Shown piece by piece: positions 1-5,594 of a stretch of DNA of 5,737 bases. The notes beneath the pieces are model-generated. The model did no database searches, was not told the DNA's origin, and was given only the letters and a program-made list of their open reading frames with translations. How positions within the stretch are numbered: the first letter of the stretch is position 1; every line of letters begins with the position of its first letter. Origin of the DNA: Acidobacteriota bacterium (GTDB taxonomy: Bacteria > Acidobacteriota > Terriglobia > Terriglobales > Acidobacteriaceae); NCBI GenBank assembly GCA_021810735.1, contig JAJZIF010000269.1:1-5737 (forward strand). The letters are read 5' to 3'. A program made the translations under genes and the position numbers.

Positions 1-38
1 TTCCATGCAGGCCAATAAAATACCCTCACTAGCCCCAT
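1..38 (-). CDS. Possible N-terminal fragment of a further gene cut by the left edge (very tentative)
   Basis: An open frame on the minus strand starts with ATG at 38-36 (or GTG at 29-27) and stays open to the window edge, giving about 12 codons (MGLVRVFYWPAW, or from the GTG, MRVFYWPAW). A short basic and hydrophobic beta-strand followed by aromatic-Pro residues is how many GT-B glycosyltransferases begin, and such a gene would suit this neighbourhood. However, 12 codons cannot establish homology and the Shine-Dalgarno match is poor (only GGAT or GGGG stretches nearby). It would lie downstream of the terminator at 218-260 and so would need its own promoter. It may equally be chance. Confidence 0.2.
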   Translation of the reverse strand, partial: MGLVRVFYWPAW

Positions 39-217
39 GACCATCCGCTGAAATTGTCTTGCAGAAGGTCTACCCGGGTCCCCGCGTTCCCCTATGACCA
101 TAAGGAAGAGCGGTATTCTCTCTCCAATTCGAGGCTGAGCGATCGAAAATTCGCATGCGGTTGACCGATTTAACGCTGGCAGAAATCTTCACCGGCACTT
201 TCACCCAACCAGGCAGG

Positions 218-260
218 AAAAAGCAAAGGCGCAAGGAACAGATTCCTTGCGCCTTTGCTT
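218..260 (-). terminator. Strong rho-independent terminator after the sugar transferase gene
   Basis: There is a perfect 18-bp inverted repeat: AAGCAAAGGCGCAAGGAA at 221-238 and its reverse complement at 243-260, separated by a 4-base loop (239-242). Read on the minus strand, the stem is followed directly by T residues (five in a row counting the stem end, 222-218) and then CC. The stem begins 15 bases after the TGA of the sugar transferase. On the plus strand the hairpin is followed by GCGAAAAACA rather than a T-run, so it is oriented for the minus-strand transcript. It probably marks the 3' end of this transcription unit. Confidence 0.88.
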
Positions 261-275
261 GCGAAAAACACGGGC

Positions 276-1118
276 TCAGATAATGCTGGTACCGTACGAG
301 GGCTGAGATTCGGTGCCTGTTTGTCTCAATGGAAATTCGTGCATGGTGTCGGAAAATTCGGGCAGCTCTACTTGATAGCTCGTTTCACCTCGCAAGAAGC
401 ATATTTTGGCTGTCTGGCAGAGAATGCCAATGTCCGTCTTCGGCGTGGCGGACTGCATGTATTCCCAGTCGATCTTAGCCTTGCTCGGTTTCACGAATCG
501 ATCGTAGTAGGCATCCAGATGCTCCCTGGGCACCTGGCTGAGCATTTCTTCCTCAAAACGAAATGCAAGGGTCGCCGCGCCGGTAATTCCGGGACGGAAA
601 GGCATGTGCAGAGCCTCGTGATGCGGAAGTTTGGGCCTCGGACCAACGAGGCTCATATCACCACGCAATACGTTCCAGAACTGCGGCAGCTCATCCAACT
701 TGTACTTCCTCAGCAATTTTCCAACTCCGGTAATCCGGTTGTCCCCGGTCACCGTAATGGGGCTTGAGTGGTCCTTTGCTACATGCATCGAACGAAACTT
801 GTAAAGAGTAAAGACGCATCCGTTGCGTCCCATCCTTTGTTGCTTGAAGAAAACTGGCCCAGGGGAACTCAGTCTCACGGCAAGGGCCACCAGGCCCATG
901 AGAGGTAGAAATACCGTTAGCGCCAGCGCAGCGACCGCGAGATCAATCACCCGGCGAGTCCGCGAAAGTGCCCAGGCACTTACAGAATGCCGATTCGCAT
1001 CGGAGAAACTCCGCGCACGCTTTGCGCTATTTTGAGGCGTTTCGACCGCATCTTCGAACAGAAAACCTCCGCTAACGTGCACAGGATATGGTGTGTTCCT
1101 CACAAGATCAGTGTCCAT
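276..1118 (-). CDS. Undecaprenyl-phosphate sugar-1-phosphate transferase (monotopic phosphoglycosyl transferase, bacterial sugar transferase family)
   Basis: This enzyme is expected to start polysaccharide repeat-unit synthesis by moving a sugar-1-phosphate from a nucleotide sugar to undecaprenyl phosphate at the cytoplasmic face of the inner membrane. Counting 280 residues from ATG 1118, residues 1-52 are a polar tail. Residues 56-82 form the single hydrophobic re-entrant segment, preceded by RTRR and broken by LP (71-72). Family signatures follow in order: SSPGPVFFKQ (84-93), YKFRSM (106-111), KLDELPQ with the catalytic Asp-Glu pair D142-E143, and GDMSLVGPRP (153-162). The later EEE and YYDRFVKPSKAKIDWEY stretch is also typical. 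There is no multi-spanning N-terminal region as in WcaJ or WbaP, so it is the small form. The sugar specificity cannot be read. I chose ATG 1118 because AAGGA lies 4 bases upstream; an in-frame TTG at 1163 would add 15 residues (295 aa) but has no clear Shine-Dalgarno. Stop TGA at 278-276. Confidence 0.93.
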   Translation of the reverse strand: MDTDLVRNTPYPVHVSGGFLFEDAVETPQNSAKRARSFSDANRHSVSAWALSRTRRVIDLAVAALALTVFLPLMGLVALAVRLSSPGPVFFKQQRMGRNGCVFTLYKFRSMHVAKDHSSPITVTGDNRITGVGKLLRKYKLDELPQFWNVLRGDMSLVGPRPKLPHHEALHMPFRPGITGAATLAFRFEEEMLSQVPREHLDAYYDRFVKPSKAKIDWEYMQSATPKTDIGILCQTAKICFLRGETSYQVELPEFSDTMHEFPLRQTGTESQPSYGTSII

Positions 1119-1122
1119 GCTT

Positions 1123-1127
1123 TCCTT
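1123..1127 (-). promoter_or_regulatory. Shine-Dalgarno that favours ATG 1118 as the sugar transferase start
   Basis: On the minus strand AAGGA is followed by a 4-base spacer (AAGC) and then ATG. The alternative TTG start at 1163 has only a weak GAAG nearby, so this site decides the start in favour of the shorter protein. The spacing is slightly short, so the call is good but not certain. Confidence 0.55.
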
Positions 1128-1329
1128 GCGACTCGCGCGAACGAGCTGGTAGTAAGCTGCCAATGAGCTTCGTAATTCGATCTGGAGAGAAAAATGGTTA
1201 CTGCGACGAGGCTGCTTCTTTGGTTGGGGGGAGCACCTTCGCCTTAGCCTAACTTCTTGATTATCCGCCGTTTAAGCGAGCAACAGATTCTTAAAGCTAC
1301 AGGTTGTGGGTTCTACAGACTCATGCCGC

Positions 1330-1358
1330 GTCCATCCACCGTCTTGATGGACCGACGG
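1330..1358 (-). promoter_or_regulatory. Two mutually exclusive hairpins in the presumed leader of the sugar transferase gene
   Basis: GTCCATC at 1330-1336 pairs perfectly with GATGGAC at 1346-1352 (7 bp, 9-base loop). Overlapping it, CCGTC at 1339-1343 pairs with GACGG at 1354-1358 (5 bp, 10-base loop). The two stems cannot form together, because each uses bases in the other's loop or arm. If transcription starts just below the candidate -10 at 1371-1376, these would be the first structures of a leader of roughly 245 bases. The pairing is seen directly; a regulatory role is inference. Confidence 0.3.
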
Positions 1359-1370
1359 ACCTTACCTACA

Positions 1371-1379
1371 TCTATAACA
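1371..1379 (-). promoter_or_regulatory. Candidate extended -10 promoter for the sugar transferase gene
   Basis: The minus strand reads TGT TATAGA: a TATAAT-like hexamer (TATAGA, 1376-1371) preceded by the TGN of an extended -10. No good TTGACA-like box lies 16-18 bases upstream; an ATGACA about 21 bases upstream is too far. A second weak -10 (GATAAT, 1265-1260) lies closer to the gene, also without a good -35. An internal promoter is plausible given the gap and possible upstream termination, but neither site is proven. Confidence 0.27.
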
Positions 1380-1526
1380 CAGTTGAATTCCGAAAGTTGT
1401 CATTTTTTTCTTCGGCGATTCAATGGTTGGGAAGTATGCAACGCGTAAATATTCGCACAATGTACTCCAGGATACAATCGCACCTTGCTCATCTTTTACG
1501 AAGCATCGCCCCTCGCGAATGCCAAA

Positions 1527-1547
1527 GCGCCTCCAGTTTGCAGGCGC
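1527..1547 (-). terminator. Weak hairpin downstream of the PCP gene, possible partial terminator
   Basis: GCGCCT (1527-1532) and AGGCGC (1542-1547) form a 6-bp GC-rich stem with a 9-base loop, about 70 bases past the PCP stop codon. On the minus strand it is followed by TTT and then GGC, a poor T-run. A second imperfect hairpin (GCA-T-TCGC with GCGATGC) follows directly on the minus strand. Together they might cause partial termination or protect the 3' end. They are far weaker than the hairpin at 218-260. Confidence 0.25.
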
Positions 1548-1614
1548 ACTCTTCCCGGCCGATCGTAACTCTTCTGTTTGGAGTTAGATACATAGCACTT
1601 ATCGGCATGATCTC

Positions 1615-2856
1615 TCAGCGCTTTAGCTGTTTTATGCCAAATGCTTCGCGTATGGCTCGCATCTGACCGTTTGTTTCAGGATCCTGATTTAGGCGATCCA
1701 TCCCGGCTGCGGCCAGTGCCAAGAAAATACCTAGAAATAGACCCCCGGCAAAGCACCCAATCAAAATCAGCGCCCTCTTCGGGGAAGACTTGTGGTCAGG
1801 AGGAATCGCCGGATCCACGACCTGAATCAGAGCTCCTTCCCGGGCCTCATCGAGCTTTGCGAGTTCGAACTGCTTCGCCAGAATGTCAAAAATAGCCTGG
1901 TAGTACTGCACATCACGAAACTTGCGCAGATATTCAAGCCCGGCAGAGGGAAGATTTCCTTTAGGCAAAATCAGTTCGGCGCCAGGATTACCACCTTTTC
2001 CGGCCAGGCTCGCAAGCTGTGCGCGAAGCGCGCGGAGTTCCTGCTCTGCCTGCACCAGATTGGGATTATCAGGCGCGGCAAAAGCGCGCATTCCCTGAAC
2101 CTGCGCTTCCTGCGACGCAATTTGGGCCCGCAGCTGGGCTCCGGTCTCGATCAATGCCCGTGCCTGACTACTGATCTCGATCATGCCACTTTTTTCTTCA
2201 GTCTGCTCCAGGGCGAACTCCGCGTTCGTCAGCTTGTCTTTTGCTGACTTCATCTGCTCCTGGAAGAAGAGCCGTCGCTGCGCGGCGCTTGTGATGGCCA
2301 AATGGTTGGAGAGATTTCGGAACTGCGCCACGTATCCATTGGCCAACTCCGCGGCCCGTTCGGGATTACGGTCGGTTACCGAAATATGAATCAGGCCATC
2401 CTTGGTCGAACCATTGACCTTTGAGTATCCCTCAAAATCCTTCCTCGCAACGGAAAGGAGCTTCGCATGGTACTCCTTCATCAGCCCGTATTTGCGAATC
2501 ATGGCATCTTCGACAGTTCGGCTGCGAAACATCGCCACATACATGTCATTCGGGTTCTTGAGGCCCAACCCATGGCCGGTAAGCGATGCAACGGCACCCA
2601 GGCTTCCAAGCTGGGATGACAACATGGAGCTCAGTGAACTCTGCTTTTTCGGCGGCAGCAATGTGGTCTTGGCCGTATATTTCTTGGGAAGCAGAAAGGC
2701 CAGGAGCAGCCCGATCACGACAGCGATGGTCAGCGTGATCAGCACAATATGCTTTTTCCGTCCAATAGTCGCCAGCAACTCCAGAAGCGAGATTTCGTGG
2801 TCCTGCTGCTGCGGCCCATTCGACTTTTCCAATGATGTGCTCGATGGTTCTGCCAT
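1615..2856 (-). CDS. Wzz-type polysaccharide chain-length determinant / co-polymerase (GNVR-type PCP, no kinase domain)
   Basis: This inner-membrane protein is expected to set polymer length and couple polymerisation to export with the OPX protein encoded just upstream. It has 413 residues. A polar cytoplasmic N-terminus (1-35) carries the Wzz signature ISLLELLATIGRKK (22-35), followed by transmembrane helix 1 (about 36-56). The periplasmic part opens with KKYTAKTTLLPPK (58-70), has long alpha-helical, probably coiled-coil, segments (about 192-285) and a GNVR-like stretch ending in QYYQAIFDILAKQFELAKLDEA (split at 317-328 and 329-338). The Pro-rich motif DPAIPPDHKSSPKR (348-361) leads into transmembrane helix 2 (about 362-384). 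The cytoplasmic tail is only about 30 residues, with no Walker A or tyrosine cluster, so no BY-kinase is fused. Start ATG 2856 has a strong Shine-Dalgarno. It follows the OPX gene by 8 bases and is surely co-transcribed with it. Confidence 0.94.
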   Translation of the reverse strand: MAEPSSTSLEKSNGPQQQDHEISLLELLATIGRKKHIVLITLTIAVVIGLLLAFLLPKKYTAKTTLLPPKKQSSLSSMLSSQLGSLGAVASLTGHGLGLKNPNDMYVAMFRSRTVEDAMIRKYGLMKEYHAKLLSVARKDFEGYSKVNGSTKDGLIHISVTDRNPERAAELANGYVAQFRNLSNHLAITSAAQRRLFFQEQMKSAKDKLTNAEFALEQTEEKSGMIEISSQARALIETGAQLRAQIASQEAQVQGMRAFAAPDNPNLVQAEQELRALRAQLASLAGKGGNPGAELILPKGNLPSAGLEYLRKFRDVQYYQAIFDILAKQFELAKLDEAREGALIQVVDPAIPPDHKSSPKRALILIGCFAGGLFLGIFLALAAAGMDRLNQDPETNGQMRAIREAFGIKQLKR

Positions 2857-2861
2857 GAATT

Positions 2862-2866
2862 CCCCT
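2862..2866 (-). promoter_or_regulatory. Shine-Dalgarno of the PCP gene overlapping the OPX stop codon
   Basis: AGGGG on the minus strand lies 5 bases before the PCP ATG (2856). Its A and first two Gs fall in or next to the TAG stop of the OPX gene (2867-2865), so a ribosome ending OPX translation sits on the next gene's initiation site. This arrangement suggests translational coupling and a controlled OPX:PCP ratio. It also fixes the PCP start. Confidence 0.75.
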
Positions 2867-5594
2867 ATGGAATGAAGTTGATGAAGGCAGCGCCCATAGC
2901 CATCTGCGAGAACAGCTGTGAATATTGCATTAAATTAAGAAGTTTGGAAGGCTTATACAGCTTTTCAGGCACGACGATCGTATCGCCGGGATAGACAATG
3001 AGCGAGCGAAAATCATTGCCAAAGATCGTGTGTGAATTCACCTTGCTGACTACCGATCCATCGGCGCGGATAATGAATTCGTGGCGACGGTCCGCATCCC
3101 GATCTTCGCCACCAGCCAGCTTCAAATAGTCGCCCACGCGACGTTGCCGAGAATATAGGAAGGAATTCTCATCGTAGACAGCACCGACGACGTTGACCGT
3201 GGAAGGCACCGCCGGAACCACAAACCGGTCGCCATCCTGCAAAACGATGTTTGGCAGGGAATCAGCCCCCTTGCTGTTGGGTCTCACATTGAGAACCACC
3301 CGCCCCGTCGCGCGTACCTGCTGCAAGCGAGCCAGCAGTTGTTGCTCACTGCTTTGGGCGCCCGATGCTGTAGCCAGATTCTGAGCAGATGACAAACCGC
3401 TATTGGCCGCATTGAGCGTGCTGCGCTCAATCTCGAGGCTCAGGTTTTGCACGTACTGGTTGAGCCGCGCTTGCTGTAGCACTCGCGTGGAGACTCGCGT
3501 GAAGCTCGATCCATAGAGATATGCGCCCGGTGAGAGTCCGCCAGCCTGCTGCACCAGCTCCCTCAGAGTTTCACCGGGTTTCACGCTGTAAACGCCCGCG
3601 TGTTTGAACTCTCCTTCCAGCCAAACGAACTTCGTCTGCTGCGAGAGCGGTACGTGAATATCAGCTTGCGAGAAAATGGTTACGATGTCTCCAGGCTGCA
3701 AGAGCAGATTCTGTGACTGGTCGTGATCAAGGACCAGTTTCCCAAGGTCAAACGGAATCAGGGTGGTCCGCAGCGTTTTAGGGTTCAGTCTCTCAATCAC
3801 CGCATAGGACCAGTCGATATCCGGTGCCGGGAGACGGACTTTGAGCGGCGGAGGCGCGCCCAGCGTATTCTCCGTGCGAATTTGCGCCTGTGCCGCAACG
3901 CTCGAAGACGTTTGATTGCTCTGAGAGAGATACGCGTTTTGATCTTGAAGCTGATTTTGCGTCTGAAGTGGATTCTGCGTCTGAAGTGGATTCTGCGTCT
4001 GAAATTGCTGACTTCCTGTTTGAAGTGGGTTCTGGCTCTGGAATTGATTTCCCGGCGGAAGTCCGTTCTGCGCCTGGCCTTGAACCGACGGATATCCAGC
4101 AGACGAATTCGATCCAGGCTGCTGGTTCTGGAGGCTCTGGAGATTGAAGGGCCGGTTCGGCTGCATCAACGTCGGATACCTTTGCAGAGGCTCGAATTGG
4201 GGTGTTGGAAGTCCCAACTGCGCGCGCCGCCACCAGTAATTGCGGGTCACCAGGGATGCACGGTTCGGAATCAGATCCGAGAGCCGCATTCCTGGATGCC
4301 AGGCGAATCTTCCTGGGTTTGCGGTATTTCCACGCAGCGTTACCGTGTCCTTATATAGGGGAGCGATCGCATGCACCCGAATCAGGTCCCCGCTATCCAC
4401 CGGCGTCGAGAGTCCAGCCGCATTAAAGGACACTTGCATGGCCTCGCGATCCTGATGATTCACAATGCGCTCAATCGATATATACGTCTTTGCTGCAATC
4501 TCAGACGCTCCCCCCGCATCCTGAATCAACTGTCCCAGCGTCTCCCCTTTGCGCAATTCATAAATGGCTGGCTGCCGTACGCTTCCGGTGATGGCAGCCT
4601 GGGGTCCTACCGGCGGAATAAAAATTACGTCGCCGGAAAGCAGATGCACGTCTTTCGACCGATTACCGCTGAGCAGTAGAGTGTACAAATCGAAATCCGT
4701 AATTACTTTTCCGTTTCGCCGGACCTCGATATTCCGCATCGAGCCATCCGTAGACGGCCCCCCGCAGGCAAACAGGGCATCAATCAGTGTGCTGAGCGAA
4801 CTGATGGTATACACGCCGGGACGGCGTGCTTCTCCAACCACATATACCTGGATCGATCGAATCTGCCCCACGCTGGCGGTCAGTTGAAAATTGCGGAAAA
4901 CCTTGCTTACAGCCTTCTGGAGCACTTCATGCAATGAAGACACCGGGGTGCCCGCGAGGTGCACTTCGCCAACCTGTGGCAGGTAGATCCCTCCCGTGCG
5001 ATCGATGACGGGAGCAATCGAGAAGTTGACCTGTCCCCATACTTGAACAAGAACCTGATCCCCGGGCCCCAACACATAACTGGAGGGAACCGGTCCCTGA
5101 TCGAGCGGCGCAAAAGTCGAAGGCACTTCACTGAACAGGGATGCACCAAAAATGGGCAGAACTATCTTTGTCGTTGAGGCAACGAATTTCTGAAAATCCG
5201 TCAGCGGTTCTGGCGGCAGGGGAATCATTACGCTTTGCCCCTGCAGGCCATAAAGTGAAAGAGATTGCAGCGTCGTGCCGTTCTGCAAGCCGGTTTGGCC
5301 TTGATTCAAGTTCTGGTACTGATTCGGGCCGTTAATGCCCATGCTGGTTAGTGGATTGATGTAGCCGTGTCCCTGCTGCGTCGGAAATTGCCCAGGCTGC
5401 GGTGTCATCGTGCTAGGGTAATTTGAATTTCCTGCCGAACACAGGCCTGCTGATTGCATATCGGACGTGCATTGCTGAGTAGAGCCGTAGGGGTTTGACT
5501 GGGTTGACTGGCCGGACTGGCCAGACAGCTGCGCGGCAACGATCAGCGTGCTGACGCAGAAAAAAATTGGAAGAAGATAAAAGCGAATTCTCAT
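2865..5594 (-). CDS. Large multi-SLBB outer-membrane polysaccharide export protein (OPX, Wza-like)
   Basis: This 909-residue protein is expected to form the periplasmic/outer-membrane channel for the polymer and to work with the PCP; E. coli Wza has about 380 residues. Residues 1-21 are a signal peptide (MRIR, hydrophobic core, VAA before Q22). C13 is not in a lipobox, so it is not an evident lipoprotein. Residues 22-130 are Q/N/S/G-rich. The polysaccharide export domain is at about 171-245 (YVLGPGDQVLVQVWG). SLBB-like domains follow at about 248-296 (VVGEARRPGVY), 334-380 (ITGSVRQPAIYELRKGETL) and 416-455 (LRGNTANPGRF). A Q-rich linker (462-580) separates these from a second part at 590-655 (DWSYAVIERLN, LQPGDIVTIFSQ). 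Then come SLBB-like domains at about 656-702 (LEGEFKHAGVYSVKPGETL) and 799-850, with a helical insertion (703-765) between. The hydrophobic C-terminus (880-909) may be the membrane helix. ATG 5594 lacks a clear Shine-Dalgarno, but the signal peptide supports it. Confidence 0.95.
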   Translation of the reverse strand: MRIRFYLLPIFFCVSTLIVAAQLSGQSGQSTQSNPYGSTQQCTSDMQSAGLCSAGNSNYPSTMTPQPGQFPTQQGHGYINPLTSMGINGPNQYQNLNQGQTGLQNGTTLQSLSLYGLQGQSVMIPLPPEPLTDFQKFVASTTKIVLPIFGASLFSEVPSTFAPLDQGPVPSSYVLGPGDQVLVQVWGQVNFSIAPVIDRTGGIYLPQVGEVHLAGTPVSSLHEVLQKAVSKVFRNFQLTASVGQIRSIQVYVVGEARRPGVYTISSLSTLIDALFACGGPSTDGSMRNIEVRRNGKVITDFDLYTLLLSGNRSKDVHLLSGDVIFIPPVGPQAAITGSVRQPAIYELRKGETLGQLIQDAGGASEIAAKTYISIERIVNHQDREAMQVSFNAAGLSTPVDSGDLIRVHAIAPLYKDTVTLRGNTANPGRFAWHPGMRLSDLIPNRASLVTRNYWWRRAQLGLPTPQFEPLQRYPTLMQPNRPFNLQSLQNQQPGSNSSAGYPSVQGQAQNGLPPGNQFQSQNPLQTGSQQFQTQNPLQTQNPLQTQNQLQDQNAYLSQSNQTSSSVAAQAQIRTENTLGAPPPLKVRLPAPDIDWSYAVIERLNPKTLRTTLIPFDLGKLVLDHDQSQNLLLQPGDIVTIFSQADIHVPLSQQTKFVWLEGEFKHAGVYSVKPGETLRELVQQAGGLSPGAYLYGSSFTRVSTRVLQQARLNQYVQNLSLEIERSTLNAANSGLSSAQNLATASGAQSSEQQLLARLQQVRATGRVVLNVRPNSKGADSLPNIVLQDGDRFVVPAVPSTVNVVGAVYDENSFLYSRQRRVGDYLKLAGGEDRDADRRHEFIIRADGSVVSKVNSHTIFGNDFRSLIVYPGDTIVVPEKLYKPSKLLNLMQYSQLFSQMAMGAAFINFIP
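3954..4046 (-). repeat. In-frame 18-bp tandem repeats encoding the Q-rich linker of the OPX protein
   Basis: Three adjacent 18-bp units (3954-3971, 3972-3989, 3990-4007) share the core TTCTGCGTCTGAAGTGG on the plus strand. The first two differ at one base and the third diverges at its end. Degenerate copies continue at 4008-4028 (21 bp) and 4029-4046. On the coding strand each unit gives a six-residue repeat, QTQNPL or close variants (about residues 518-548). All units are multiples of three, so gain or loss of copies would keep the reading frame. This looks like replication slippage in a flexible linker. Confidence 0.85.
5494..5529 (-). repeat. 9-bp tandem repeat just after the OPX signal peptide
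   Basis: Units TTTGACTGG (5494-5502), GTTGACTGG (5503-5511), CCGGACTGG (5512-5520) and a degenerate CCAGACAGC (5521-5529) follow one another. On the coding strand they give the tripeptide repeat SGQ-SGQ-STQ (residues 24-32) right behind the predicted signal peptidase site. Like the linker repeat, it is in frame and lies in a low-complexity segment. Confidence 0.6.

Larger units (their letters stand above)
1119..1614 (-). other. Intergenic region between the PCP and sugar transferase genes
   Basis: About 0.5 kb separates two genes that point the same way, in contrast to the 8-base gap before the PCP gene. Plus-strand frames across it (63 and 120 codons) have no recognisable protein features, and the longer one runs into the PCP gene. 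On the minus strand I see only tiny frames of 39, 30 and 13 codons. The region holds a hairpin at 1527-1547, a 6-bp inverted repeat TAACTC/GAGTTA at 1566-1586, a candidate extended -10 at 1371-1379 and overlapping hairpins at 1330-1358. The simplest reading is a 3' untranslated region with weak termination followed by an internal promoter and leader for the sugar transferase. Confidence 0.6.

Noticed and set aside
255..767. 170-codon plus-strand open frame opposite the sugar transferase
   Set aside because: It lies fully antisense to a gene with clear catalytic motifs and its translation shows no family features.
1527..1547. Cyclic-di-GMP (GEMM) riboswitch, suggested by GCAAAC followed by GGCGC on the minus strand
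   Set aside because: The second conserved element (ACGCAAAGCC-like) and the paired P1 stem are absent, and it lies at the PCP 3' side rather than close to a start codon.
1304..1666. 120-codon plus-strand frame across the intergenic region
   Set aside because: It has no clear ribosome site and no recognisable motif, and it runs into the 3' end of the PCP gene on the other strand.
3954..4046. CRISPR-like array
   Set aside because: The units are directly adjacent 18-bp repeats without spacers and encode an in-frame protein repeat.
3793..4233. 146-codon minus-strand frame with SDAESTSDAES-like repeats
   Set aside because: It is an out-of-frame reading of the Q-rich linker inside the OPX gene; the in-frame protein is continuous across it.
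3723..4358. 211-codon plus-strand frame with LRLKWILRLKW-like repeats
   Set aside because: It is antisense to the OPX gene, and its repeats are the 18-bp tandem repeats read in the wrong strand.
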